The notes: generated by a model from the sequence alone, not told the origin. Positions 53,167-61,684 are shown, numbered from the stretch's first letter. The stretch is 64,000 nucleotides of DNA from Pseudorhodobacter sp. MZDSW-24AT (GCF_002794355.1 NZ_PGOI01000008.1:1-64000); one strand, 5' to 3'. Translations and numbers: made by a program.

Positions 53167-54126
53167 TTACTGGATCAGCCCAGCCTCGCGGTAATAGCGC
53201 TCGGCGCCCGGGTGCAGCGGCACCGGCATGCCATCCAGCGCGGTGTCGAGCGAGATGGCGGTGGCGGCCTGATGGGCGGCTGCCAGCGTGGGCAGGTTTT
53301 CAAACAGGAGTTTGGTCATCTGATAGGCGGTTTCGTCATCCACGCCTTCATGTGTCAGGAAAAAATTGCCCACGGCGAGGGTGGGAATGTCTTCGGTCTG
53401 GCCTTCATAGGTGCCGGCCGGAATGGTGGCGGCTAGGTAGGGCGCGCCGAGCGTTTCCGCCACTTCTGCCGGAACCGAGACGATGGTGGTGGGCACCGAG
53501 GTGGCCAGATCCTTGAGCGAGGAGACGCCAAGCCCCGCCGATTGCAGCGTGGCATCCAGCTGGCGATTCTTCATCAGCTCGACCGATTCCGCGAAAGGCA
53601 GGTATTCGGTCTTGCTCAGATCGGCATAGCTCATGTCCAGCGCTTCAAGAATAGCGCGGGCATTGAGTTCGGTGCCCGATTTCGCCGCCCCCACCGAGAT
53701 CGACTTGCCGCGCAGGTCGGCCACCGTGGTGACCCCGCTGTCGGCGCTGGCGGCGATCTGGATGTAGTTCGGATAGGCGGCGGCAATGCCGCGCAGCTTG
53801 GTCAGCGGCGCGTTGAAGCCCGCTTCGGCATCGCCTTCCCAAGCCAGTTTCACGGAATCGCCCAAGGCGATGGCGAATTCGCCTTTGCCCTGTTGCAGCA
53901 GGTTCAGGTTTTCCACGCTGGCCTTGGTGGCCTGCACTTGGGTGCGCGCGCCTTCGATGCCATCGGCATAGATTTTCGACAGGCCGACGCCGATCGGGTA
54001 ATACACCCCCGATGTGCCACCGGTCAGGATGTTGATGAATTGTTCGGCCTGTGCCGACATCGGCACCACGGTCAGCGCCGTGCAGGCGACAAGCGCGCGG
54101 AATCCGCGCGTCAGGTGAATGGTCAT
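53167..54126 (-). CDS. TAXI family TRAP transporter substrate-binding protein
   Basis: The 319-residue periplasmic protein starts MTIHLTRGFRALVACTAL at ATG 54126 with AAGGAGG upstream. The signal peptide ends at about AQA in MSAQAEQF. The family name motif appears as INILTGGTSGVYYPIGVGLS. Other features are LNLLQQGKGEFAIALGDSV and GKSISVGAAKSGTELNARAI. TAXI proteins bind compounds such as glutamate, glutamine or 2-oxoglutarate; the ligand here is not known. First gene of the cluster that ends with the DctBD-like pair. The open frame to 54480 was rejected. Confidence 0.94.
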   Translation of the reverse strand: MTIHLTRGFRALVACTALTVVPMSAQAEQFINILTGGTSGVYYPIGVGLSKIYADGIEGARTQVQATKASVENLNLLQQGKGEFAIALGDSVKLAWEGDAEAGFNAPLTKLRGIAAAYPNYIQIAASADSGVTTVADLRGKSISVGAAKSGTELNARAILEALDMSYADLSKTEYLPFAESVELMKNRQLDATLQSAGLGVSSLKDLATSVPTTIVSVPAEVAETLGAPYLAATIPAGTYEGQTEDIPTLAVGNFFLTHEGVDDETAYQMTKLLFENLPTLAAAHQAATAISLDTALDGMPVPLHPGAERYYREAGLIQ

Positions 54127-54458
54127 GTGATCCTCCTTAGATGCGATGGCAGACGGTGCCTGCCCCTCCTCACCCCGGCTCCTCAGCGGGATGCGGCAGT
54201 CTGACCTGTCAGAGGGCAGGCTGGAAAGGGGGGCAAAGGCCGGGCGGCGCAGGTTCGTGGCAAGGGATCGCCCGGTCGGAGGCGAAAATCCGCCACGCGC
54301 GCCGATGGGAACCCGGGCCGGGCTTGCAGGCTTTATCTGGGCAGGTGGCGGCATTTCCCTAAGGTGCTGGCGCGCGCCTGTGCCAAGGTGGCACGGCGGC
54401 CCCCAGATCAGGGCGCGCCTGCGACGCAAGAGGAATCGCCTGCGATGACCAAGACCAA
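54127..54458. other. Divergent intergenic region between TAXI binding-protein and EEP genes
   Basis: This 332-bp region carries promoters for both directions. The clearest feature is GTGCCA-AGG-TGGCAC (54380-54394), a perfect 6-3-6 inverted repeat about 65 bp before the EEP gene start. I looked for a sigma-54 promoter (TGGCAC-N5-TTGCA) directed at the transporter genes and found no good one. Confidence 0.55.
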
Positions 54459-55169
54459 ATGAGCGACTTCGCTGTGGCAAGCTGGAACATTCGGGCCGGG
54501 CTGGGGCGGGATTTCCGTCGCCTGCCCGCGCGCACGGTGGCGGCGATCGTGGGCTTTGATGCGGATGTGGTGCTGTTGCAAGAGGCCGATTTTCGGCTGC
54601 ATCCGCGCCCGGCCGCCCTGCCCCGCATCCAAGGCCGGATCGGACCGTTCGAGGTGGTGGACCTGACCGAAAACGCGGTGGGTCTGGGCTGGCACGGGAT
54701 TGCCATGCTCAAGCGGCCGGGGGTTGAGGTCGAGGCGATTGCGCTGCACGACCTGCCCGCGCTGGAGCCGCGCGGGGTGGTGATCGTGGATCTGCGGGTG
54801 CGCGGGCTTGCCGTGCGGGTGGTGGGCGTGCATCTGGGGCTGCTGCGGCGCAACCGGCGCCAGCAGATCGGCTTTATCAGCGCAAGGCTGGCGGAGTTGG
54901 CGCCCAAGCCCACGGTGATTGCGGGCGATTACAACGAATGGCGTGAGCGCCAAGGGCTGGAGGCCTTGCCCAAGGGGATGTCGGTGCACAGCCCGGGGCC
55001 AACCTTTCCGGCGGGGCGGCCGTTTCTGAACCTTGACCGGCTGGCGTTCAGCCGTGATCTTGAACTGGTGGAGAGCCGGGTGATCGCGGGGCCAGAGGCG
55101 ATCATGGCCTCGGATCATCGGCCGGTGCTGGGGCGGTTTCGCCCGGTCGCCGGAGCGGAGGGGCGGTGA
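54459..55169 (+). CDS. Endonuclease/exonuclease/phosphatase family protein
   Basis: The 236-residue protein has the EEP fold signatures: VASWNIRAGLG at the N-terminus, VVLLQEADF with the metal Glu, VVGVHLGLLRRNRRQQI, AGDYNEW with catalytic Asp and Asn, and the final ASDHRPVLGRF with Asp-His. The family covers DNases, sphingomyelinases and inositol phosphatases. Translational coupling (overlap of four bases) to a phospholipase D-like gene suggests phospholipid or phosphodiester metabolism. No signal peptide is evident. Confidence 0.9.
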   Translation: MSDFAVASWNIRAGLGRDFRRLPARTVAAIVGFDADVVLLQEADFRLHPRPAALPRIQGRIGPFEVVDLTENAVGLGWHGIAMLKRPGVEVEAIALHDLPALEPRGVVIVDLRVRGLAVRVVGVHLGLLRRNRRQQIGFISARLAELAPKPTVIAGDYNEWRERQGLEALPKGMSVHSPGPTFPAGRPFLNLDRLAFSRDLELVESRVIAGPEAIMASDHRPVLGRFRPVAGAEGR

Positions 55170-56707
55170 TGGCGATTGTGCAGGGCGTGGTGGCGGCACT
55201 GGCGCTGGTGGCGGCGCTGCTGCTGCTGGCGCGGCTGATCTTTCGGGTCAGGCTGCCCGAGGACCGTCGGCAGAGCACGGCGCTGCCCGCCGCGCAAGCC
55301 GGCGCGCTGGCGGTGGCCTTTGCCGCACCGGCGGGGACAGACCCGGCGCTGACAGGGGTGCGCCCGTTGCCAAGCGGGGTGGATGCCTTTGCGGCGCGGC
55401 TGGCGCTGGCCGATGCGGCGGTGTCTTCGCTCGATGTGCAGTATTACATCTGGTATGCTGATCTGACCGGGTATTTGCTGCTGGACGCGTTGCACAGGGC
55501 GGCGGACCGCGGCGTGCGGGTGCGGCTTTTGCTGGATGACAATGGCACCGCCGGGCTGGACCGCGAACTGGCGGCGCTGGATGCCCACCCCAATGCCGAG
55601 GTGCGGCTTTACAACCCTTTTCCGCTGCGCAAGGCCAAGCCGCTGTGCTATGCCTTTGATTTCTTTCGCCTGAACCGTCGGATGCACAACAAATCCTTCA
55701 CGGTGGACGGGGTGGTAACGCTGATGGGCGGGCGCAATGTGGGCGACCGCTATTTCGAGACCTGCCCCGAAGCGCTGTTCATCGATATGGATGTGCTGGC
55801 CGCAGGCGCGCTGGTGCCGCAGGTCTCGGCGGATTTTGACCGCTACTGGGCCAGCCGCTCTGCCTTTCCGGTGGCATCGGTGGTGGCCAAGGCCGATGGC
55901 CGCGATCCGATCGGCACGGCACTGGCGCATCACAAAAGCCTGCCCACTTATGCGGAATTCTGCGCGGTGGTCGCGGCCTCTGCGGTGGCAGAAGAGATTG
56001 CAACGGCCACACTGTCGCTGGAATGGACGCAGGTGGTGCTGATAAGTGATGATCCGATCAAGGGGCTGCGCAAGGTCCCGCGTGAAGATCTGCTGGCAAC
56101 ACGGCTGCGCCGCGCGGTGGGGCAGATCGAAGAGCGGCTGGATCTGGTCTCGCCCTATCTGGTGCCCGGGCGCGCGGGTGTGCGCGCCTTTGCCCTGCTG
56201 ATCGCCAAGGGCGTGCGGGTGCGGGCGCTGACCAATGCGATTGACGCCACCGATGTGGTGGCAGTGCATGCGGGCTATGCGAAGCGGCGGCGCGCGCTGT
56301 TGCGCGCCGGGATGCAACTGTTCGAGCTGCATCCCCGCGCCGATTCGCATCCGCAGCGCAAAAAGCGCGGGCGCTTCCGCCGGGCCAAGGCCAGCCTGCA
56401 TGCCAAGACCTTTGCGGTGGATGGGGCGCGGGTCTTTGTGGGGTCGTTCAACTTTGATCCGCGCTCGACCTCGCTGAACACCGAAATGGGCGTGCTGATC
56501 GAAAGCCCGCGCATGGCCCATGCCTTGCACGCCACCTTTGACCATGGCTTGGGAGGGCTGGCTTGGACGGTGGCGTTGAAAGGCCGCCGCAAGATCTGGA
56601 TCGACACCGGAAGCGGCCATGTTCGCACACGCGAACCGGGACTGACGACGCCACGGCGGATCCTGGTGGCGGTGGTGGGCTGGCTGCCGGTGGAATGGCT
56701 GATGTAA
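55166..56707 (+). CDS. Phospholipase D-like / cardiolipin synthase-like protein
   Basis: The 513-residue protein begins with a hydrophobic anchor (IVQGVVAALALVAALLLLARL) and has two PLD half-sites: HNKSFTVDGVVTLMGGRNVGD (split: HNKSFTVDG, then GGRNVGD) and HAKTFAVDGARVFVGSFNFD. Both HxK(x)4D motifs are intact, so it should be catalytically competent. It resembles the YmdC/ClsC group, which makes cardiolipin or phosphatidyl-alcohols. The start may be GTG at 55166 or ATG at 55169. Confidence 0.92.
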   Translation: MMAIVQGVVAALALVAALLLLARLIFRVRLPEDRRQSTALPAAQAGALAVAFAAPAGTDPALTGVRPLPSGVDAFAARLALADAAVSSLDVQYYIWYADLTGYLLLDALHRAADRGVRVRLLLDDNGTAGLDRELAALDAHPNAEVRLYNPFPLRKAKPLCYAFDFFRLNRRMHNKSFTVDGVVTLMGGRNVGDRYFETCPEALFIDMDVLAAGALVPQVSADFDRYWASRSAFPVASVVAKADGRDPIGTALAHHKSLPTYAEFCAVVAASAVAEEIATATLSLEWTQVVLISDDPIKGLRKVPREDLLATRLRRAVGQIEERLDLVSPYLVPGRAGVRAFALLIAKGVRVRALTNAIDATDVVAVHAGYAKRRRALLRAGMQLFELHPRADSHPQRKKRGRFRRAKASLHAKTFAVDGARVFVGSFNFDPRSTSLNTEMGVLIESPRMAHALHATFDHGLGGLAWTVALKGRRKIWIDTGSGHVRTREPGLTTPRRILVAVVGWLPVEWLM

Positions 56708-57387
56708 CCGGCGCTTGAGCGGGAGGCCGGTGAGGGCGCAAGGTCTCGAGTAAGCGCGTCTTTGAACCGCATAGCGTCTCAGCCCGTTGCAGAATCCTCG
56801 GATCAGGCCCTTTTGGCTTGTTGCCGCCGGGAGTCTGCATGGCGCAGGCTTTGCAAAGCCGATGATGCGGCAGCGCACGCTCTGCTTGCGGACAGACCAC
56901 AGGATGACGCGGCAGAAGCCGCCCGACCCACGGACCCCCGCCTCATCCCGAGGCAGTGATCTGAGGTGCAGCCATCCCCGACACCAAGCGCCGCGTCCAG
57001 AGCCGCCGCCCGAGGAAGACCACAGTCGGCCGCCGAAGGAACTGTCTGATCTACCGGAAACAATGGAGAAGGCAGTGGCGATCGCAGGCGAACAGCGCGA
57101 AACATATGAGAAACAAGCGTTTGCCAGACGGTCTTCCAACCTTCTGCCCTTAACGAAATCTGATGGGTGGGTGGTGGGTTCCAACTCGTTTCAGGCAGGA
57201 AGAGGTCGCTCCGAGGCACGGCGCGCGGAGGAATTGTGCCCGCAGGCGCATGGAACGCGGAGGGCGTGCTGGCCATGCATGCAGCACGGATACGGAACGC
57301 GCGGCGATGCTGGAAGCGATCAGACCCTCACCACCCTCATGATGGCGTGTTCGGCTGCCCCTCGAAAAATCGGGGGCAGCAACTTGA
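56708..57387. other. Gene-poor region of 680 bp
   Basis: Open frames exist on both strands, but none has a ribosome site, consistent codon use or a recognisable family. Short simple stretches such as GGGTGGGTGGTGGG (57166 region) are present. GTGGCGATCGC at 57075-57085 repeats the sequence at the 3' end of tRNA-Arg (60966-60976). The stretch may be the decayed remainder of an insertion; no transposase or integrase could be made out. Confidence 0.5.
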
Positions 57388-57792
57388 TCAGCCGCGGCCG
57401 ATGTCATTGAGGACGGTGTGGCCGCGATCTGCCATGCAGCGGTCGATGATCCGGCGAGGACCGCCTTGCGCCAGCTCGGTGTCGGTTGCGGCGGCCCCTG
57501 CGCCCGCGCCATAGGCGGCACCGGCAGCGGCCGTGCTGCTGTCACCAACGGCCGCGCCTGCGATCGCGCCGAGAAGGATGCCGGCCATCATTTTCTGCGC
57601 CATCTCTTTTTCTTGGCGTTGCTTGTAGGCTGCCTCGGCGCTCAGCCCAACATTCCGGCAGGCGGCAAGGTCACGCTCAAATTTCGCGGGGGACGACTTT
57701 GCGGGATCAACAACCGGGCGATATTCCGTCAGTGGCTCTTGAACACAGCCAGCGAGCGCCGAGATGAATACGAATGTGAAAAGGCGTTTCAA
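57388..57792 (-). CDS. Glycine-zipper lipoprotein
   Basis: The 134-residue protein starts with TTG, supported by GAGGAG six bases upstream. The signal MKRLFTFVFISALAGC ends with a lipobox (Cys16 lipidated). A glycine/alanine zipper follows at residues 68-105 (AGILLGAIAGAAVGDSS, AAYGAGAGAAA). The C-terminal IIDRCMADRGHTVL has a second Cys that may pair with Cys46. Such outer-membrane lipoproteins resemble the OmpA-associated/SlyB type. Function unknown. Confidence 0.83.
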   Translation of the reverse strand: MKRLFTFVFISALAGCVQEPLTEYRPVVDPAKSSPAKFERDLAACRNVGLSAEAAYKQRQEKEMAQKMMAGILLGAIAGAAVGDSSTAAAGAAYGAGAGAAATDTELAQGGPRRIIDRCMADRGHTVLNDIGRG

Positions 57793-57890
57793 AAGGATCT
57801 CCTCATTTCCAGAAGATCACCCTTGTTTAACGGTTGTGTCATTCAAAAGGAAAAGTCAGGGCAGAAAGTGACTGACCTATAAGGGCAGAA

Positions 57891-58073
57891 ATGTCTGCCA
57901 AACCGTGTCGCGACGATCCCGGCACGGCTGCACAGCCCGGCATCCTCCAGCTTTGCGCCATGCTCGCCACCTTCGCCACCCTGCCCGACGGCCAGAGCAA
58001 GCACCACAAGCGGCTGCGCGCGCAGATCAAAGCTTTGGCCGCACCCACCCCATCACCCGGCGCCAAGCCTTGA
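57891..58073 (+). CDS. Possible small protein of 60 residues
   Basis: The ATG at 57891 is preceded by AAGGG at good spacing. The product MSAKPCRDDPGTAAQPGILQ... ends in a basic stretch KHHKRLRAQIKALAA. I know no family for it. It faces the hybrid kinase gene convergently. It could equally be a chance frame in a gene-poor stretch. Confidence 0.3.
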   Translation: MSAKPCRDDPGTAAQPGILQLCAMLATFATLPDGQSKHHKRLRAQIKALAAPTPSPGAKP

Positions 58074-58159
58074 CGCGGCCAGCCACAGCCAAGAGCAGAT
58101 GGCGCTTCTGAAACTGAAACCGCGCGTCATATGGGGCGAAACGGGGCGCTTGGTGTGGC

Positions 58160-60244
58160 TCAGTTTCGACAGAACAAGCACGCCTCGATCACCGACAGCA
58201 GCGCTGGCCGTCGGATCGGCTTTGCAAGGTGACTGTCAAAACCGCAGTCCAGATAGCGCGCCACTTGGCTTGGAATGGCGTTGGCCGTGACGGCAATCGA
58301 CGGCACCGGATTCAGACCCTGCGCCCGTTCCATTCGTTTGATTTCGGCCAAGGCTTCCAAGCCGTCCATCCGCGGCATGGTGATGTCGAGCAAAAGCATG
58401 TCAAAAGGCTTGCCATTCCGAAGGGACTGCTCGTAAGCCTCAACCGCTTGCTTGCCATCTGCGCAGAGTGTCAATTTCACATTCGTTTCTTTCAGCATCG
58501 CTGACAGGACAAGCCGGTTTGTCTCATTGTCATCCGCGATCAGAATGCGACGATCATTCAGGAAGAGCGTGTTGGGCGCAGCCTGAAGAACCGGCGCGGG
58601 CTCGATTTCATCCGATGTTTCCGGCATCGGGAGTGTGACCCTGACATGGGTTCCCTGACCGGGGTGGCTGTCGATCGAGATTTGCCCCCCCATCAGCAGC
58701 ACAAGTTCGCGCACGATTGACAGTCCGAGGCCGGTTCCTCCGAAACGCCGGGTCATCGACCCATCCGCTTGCTCAAAACTGTTGAAGGCCCGCGAAAGTT
58801 CTTCTTCGGTCATTCCGACGCCGGTATCCTTGACATCAATCGTCAGGGGATGCCCTCGGGGGCCAGACACGACCACCGTCACCTCGCCCGTCGCCGTGAA
58901 CTTGATCGCGTTGCTGAGAAGGTTGTTGAGAATCTGCGTCAAGCGGAACGGGTCGCCATGCCGCTTTTGTGGGACGCCGATCTTGGTGAGCACCGACAGA
59001 TGCAGGCCCTTTTCTTCCGCAGATACGGTGTGAAGGGCTTCGATCGGCGCCAGAACATCCGACAGGGTGAATGGCACATCCTCGATGGTGAGCTTGCCCG
59101 CCTCGATCTTTGACATGTCGAGGATCGAGTTCAAGACCGACAGGAGGGTCTCCCCCGACTGTCGGATGATCCCTGCCATACGCTTTTTGGAAGGCTGGTT
59201 CAGGGTGTTTTCAAGGATTTCCGCCATACCGAGCACACCGTTGAGCGGCGTGCGGATCTCATGGCTCATGTTCGCAAGGAAGGTAGACTTGGCGCGACTG
59301 ACGTCATTGGCTTTGTGCAGCGCTTCTTCAAGCTGCAATGTGGCAGCATATTCATCCGTGATGTCCTGCGCCGATAACACGACAGCCGACCCTTGGTAAT
59401 CCCCGGCGAGGGGAGACGCATTCACCGACAAGACCCGGCGGCTGCCATCCGGCCAATGGATGACGTGGCAGTAATCCCGCACTGGCTTTTGTTCGCGCAA
59501 CGCCACTGCGAAGGGCAATTCGTCCTCTGGGATTTCTTGCCCGTCTAGGCTTTCCACCCGCCAACGCGCATCATTGAAACGACAATTGACAAGTTCCCGC
59601 GCTGACAGTCCCAAAACTTTGCAAGAGGCGTCATTCGCAAGTCGGATCTGACCGGTTCCATCCATCGACAGAACACCGACCGGGACGGTTTGCAGGACCG
59701 AAGCGAGCCAATCCCGCTCTAGCCGCATCTGCTCGCGCAGGGTGTTCATTTCCCCAAGCAGCACGCGTGACTTGATCTGTTGGCTGATCGCCTGCGCAAG
59801 TCTGGTCAGAGTGTCCAAGTCGCCCTTTGTCCACTCGCGGGGCACACTGTCGATCGCGCAGAAAGATCCAATCGGCGTGCCATCTGCCACATAGATAGGG
59901 GTTCCAAGATAGGCGATGACACCGAGCGCAGTGATGGCTGGATTGTTCTTGACCCTGTCATCCGTCCGCGCGTCTGACACGCGCATCGGCGCGTTGCTCT
60001 CTGCCACGATGCGGCAAAAGGAATGGCTCAGGGGTGTCTGACGCGTCTCGGACCAAGGAAGGGCAAGCCCGCACTGGCTTTTGAAGAACTGCCGATCCCC
60101 ATCATAGTCGATGATCGAAATAATCGCGACCGGCACATTCATTAGCCGCGAGACCAGCACAGTGAAGTTGTCAAATTCCGCTTCAGACAGTGTGTCGAGC
60201 AGTGCACGCGCGTGCAAGTGTGTTCCGGTGGAAGCGGAAAGCAT
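58160..60244 (-). CDS. Hybrid sensor histidine kinase/response regulator (GAF-PAS-HisKA-HATPase-REC)
   Basis: The 694-residue cytoplasmic kinase has a GAF domain (residues 15-165, PLSHSFCRIVAESNAPMRVS), a PAS domain (about 180-300), HisKA with the phospho-His in FLANMSHEIRTPLNGVLG, an HATPase (GTGLGLSIVRELVLLMGGQ) and a receiver with Asp in MLLLDITMPRMDG. No membrane helix is present, so it senses an internal signal. Codon use is less GC-rich at third positions than in neighbouring genes. A 93-residue protein is encoded 17 bp upstream. No phosphotransfer protein or output regulator is nearby. Confidence 0.9.
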   Translation of the reverse strand: MLSASTGTHLHARALLDTLSEAEFDNFTVLVSRLMNVPVAIISIIDYDGDRQFFKSQCGLALPWSETRQTPLSHSFCRIVAESNAPMRVSDARTDDRVKNNPAITALGVIAYLGTPIYVADGTPIGSFCAIDSVPREWTKGDLDTLTRLAQAISQQIKSRVLLGEMNTLREQMRLERDWLASVLQTVPVGVLSMDGTGQIRLANDASCKVLGLSARELVNCRFNDARWRVESLDGQEIPEDELPFAVALREQKPVRDYCHVIHWPDGSRRVLSVNASPLAGDYQGSAVVLSAQDITDEYAATLQLEEALHKANDVSRAKSTFLANMSHEIRTPLNGVLGMAEILENTLNQPSKKRMAGIIRQSGETLLSVLNSILDMSKIEAGKLTIEDVPFTLSDVLAPIEALHTVSAEEKGLHLSVLTKIGVPQKRHGDPFRLTQILNNLLSNAIKFTATGEVTVVVSGPRGHPLTIDVKDTGVGMTEEELSRAFNSFEQADGSMTRRFGGTGLGLSIVRELVLLMGGQISIDSHPGQGTHVRVTLPMPETSDEIEPAPVLQAAPNTLFLNDRRILIADDNETNRLVLSAMLKETNVKLTLCADGKQAVEAYEQSLRNGKPFDMLLLDITMPRMDGLEALAEIKRMERAQGLNPVPSIAVTANAIPSQVARYLDCGFDSHLAKPIRRPALLSVIEACLFCRN

Positions 60245-60261
60245 CTGTGCGCCCCCGTGTT

Positions 60262-60543
60262 CTATACAGGCTCGCGGCCAAGCACCGCGCTGCTGTCATG
60301 GGCAAGGCAATCGCTGGAAGCGCCGTTGTGCTCGGCTGATGTGACGTCACGCTTGAGATTTAAGTACAAGTGCAGCGGGATGATCTCTGCTGCCACTGAC
60401 GTTTGCGCAGCTTGCCTTTGCAGCTCTGGCGCGATGCGTGCCATGGAGCGGCTCAGTGTGCGGCTCACACTCTCCAGACCCTCTTTTTCCGCATAATCGA
60501 TGATATCAATCAGGTTGCTTATAATCCAAGCGTGTTTGCTCAC
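60262..60543 (-). CDS. Small protein upstream of hybrid kinase, unknown function
   Basis: The 93-residue product starts at GTG 60543 (VSKHAWIISNLIDIIDYAEKEG, split after IIDYAEK), with GGGGA five bases before. The first 60 residues are amphipathic helix (GLESVSRTLSRSMARIAPEL). The rest, including HLYLNLKRDV, looks less ordered. The 17-bp gap to the kinase gene implies one transcript, and a regulatory partner role is plausible. An in-frame TTG at 60555 is an alternative start. I do not recognise the family. Confidence 0.6.
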   Translation of the reverse strand: MSKHAWIISNLIDIIDYAEKEGLESVSRTLSRSMARIAPELQRQAAQTSVAAEIIPLHLYLNLKRDVTSAEHNGASSDCLAHDSSAVLGREPV

Positions 60544-60966
60544 GATTTTCCCCAATATGTCAAAGGAATCTTATGAAAATCGCTACGTCAACATATCTGT
60601 GTCTAAGCACGATCAATCGAGTCGCCTTGACATAGATCAACAAGGTTGATGAATCACGGATATCGTCAAATTTCGGATAGTCTACAGAAAAAATAAGTCT
60701 TAGGACAACTTCTGTTGTGATGAGGTGGTTTTGTTGCGACGGAGTCAAAAGCCGCCACGCCCCGCTCCCGCGCCGTATGGATCAGTTTTTGGGCAAATGC
60801 GATCGCGCGCGGGCGGCTTTTGCGCAGGATTGAAACGGGCCGGCCGCTCTGCTCTGTGATCAGGATCACCTGATCTTCTGATCCTCTGATCTGGCCACGC
60901 GTACGACCCGGTTTGGCACCGGCGCCCTTGCCCGGTTGTCGGTGTTTTGGCAATCAAGTGAGGTGG
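60544..60966. other. AT-richer intergenic region between small gene and tRNA-Arg
   Basis: This 423-bp stretch is visibly lower in GC than its surroundings at 60550-60730. It holds an FNR-type box. An open frame (60953-60666, minus; DQVILITEQSGRPVSILRK) has no ribosome site and no family I know; it may be a gene remnant. Otherwise I see nothing in it. Confidence 0.5.
60627..60640 (-). promoter_or_regulatory. FnrL/Crp-type box upstream of kinase operon
   Basis: TTGAC-ATAG-ATCAA (60627-60640) matches the FNR/FnrL consensus TTGAT-N4-ATCAA in nine of ten positions. Its centre is about 90 bp before the GTG of the small gene. If it acts at the usual -41.5 position, transcription would start near 60592 and leave about 50 nt of leader. 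Confidence 0.55.
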
Positions 60967-61043
60967 TGGCGATCGCGGGAGGACTCGAACCCCCGACCCG
61001 CTGCTTAGAAGGCAGCTGCTCTATCCAGCTGAGCTACGCGACC
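60967..61043 (-). tRNA. tRNA-Arg (anticodon TCT)
   Basis: On the minus strand the 77-nt gene begins GGTCGCGTAGCTCAG and ends with an encoded CCA (60969-60967). The acceptor stem GGTCGCG pairs with CGCGATC, with one G-T pair. The D arm, the anticodon arm (anticodon TCT at 61009-61007) and the T arm GGTTCGAGTCC are normal. It reads AGA codons, rare in this GC-rich genome. Its 3' end faces the gene-poor, lower-GC segment to the left. Confidence 0.96.
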
Positions 61044-61124
61044 GTTGTGCCCTTTGTGCGCGAATTGTGTGGTTTAGACAAGACAGGACTGCACGCGCCG
61101 CCACACGTGCCAAAAGGGGCCGGT

Positions 61125-61589
61125 TCAGACGAGGCTGCGGGTCATGAAGACCGAGTTGGGGTCTTCGACATAGCCTTCAAACGGCGGGCATTCGGTGAAG
61201 CCTGCATTGGAATACAGCGCGCGGGCCGCCACAAAGGTGGGTTGCACGCCGGTTTCCAAGGAGAGCCGCGTGAAGCCCTCGGCCCGGGCCGCATCGACCA
61301 GATGTTCCAGCATCCGGCGCGACAGACCCCTGCCCCGCACCTCGGCCAGCACATGCATCGACTTGATCTCGGCATGGGTGGCATCGATCCGCTTGAAGGC
61401 GCCCATGCCGATGGGCTCGCCTTCTTCGCGCATCACGAAGAACCAGATGCCGGGCGTGGCCAATTGGCTGGCATCCATCATGTGAATGCTTTCGGGCGGT
61501 GTGTCCGCGTGCATATCGGCGGTGTGCCGTTGCATCAGCAGGCCCAGATCGGGGGCAAGGGGCGATTCCAGCGCAATGGTGGGGATCAT
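61125..61589 (-). CDS. GNAT family N-acetyltransferase
   Basis: The protein of about 154 residues has the acetyl-CoA binding motif A in KSMHVLAEVRGRGLSRRMLEHL (split: MHVLAEVRG, RGLSRRMLEHL; the Q/RxxGxG/A type loop is RGRGLS). ETGVQPTFVAARALYSNAGF is typical of the C-terminal motif B. It belongs to the small YhbS/ElaA-like group acting on amines or amino acids; substrate unknown. I used the ATG at 61589; GTG at 61598 is possible. Confidence 0.9.
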   Translation of the reverse strand: MIPTIALESPLAPDLGLLMQRHTADMHADTPPESIHMMDASQLATPGIWFFVMREEGEPIGMGAFKRIDATHAEIKSMHVLAEVRGRGLSRRMLEHLVDAARAEGFTRLSLETGVQPTFVAARALYSNAGFTECPPFEGYVEDPNSVFMTRSLV

Positions 61590-61684
61590 GTCAGGCACTC
61601 GGTTCAGGATCAGCGCCTAGAGAGACCGAATTTTCCAGCACAATCAATATGCCATCTGTGTCATAAAACGCTTTCCGCCTCTAT

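Noticed and set aside
54127-54458. A sigma-54 promoter for the TAXI operon, expected from the DctD-like regulator.
   Set aside because: TGGCAC-like strings occur (54389, 54272), but none has TTGC at the required distance on the minus strand.
57075-57085. A full attachment site for an integrative element.
   Set aside because: Only 11 bp match exactly and no integrase is visible, so I report it as a weak candidate and not as an annotated att site.
55115-57184. A 689-codon minus-strand frame opposite the phospholipase D-like gene and extending into the gene-poor region.
   Set aside because: Arg/His/Gln-rich shadow translation. The extension past 56707 has no ribosome site or family match.
60666-60953. 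95-codon minus-strand frame left of tRNA-Arg.
   Set aside because: No ribosome-binding site and no recognisable family; kept only as a possible remnant in the intergenic note.
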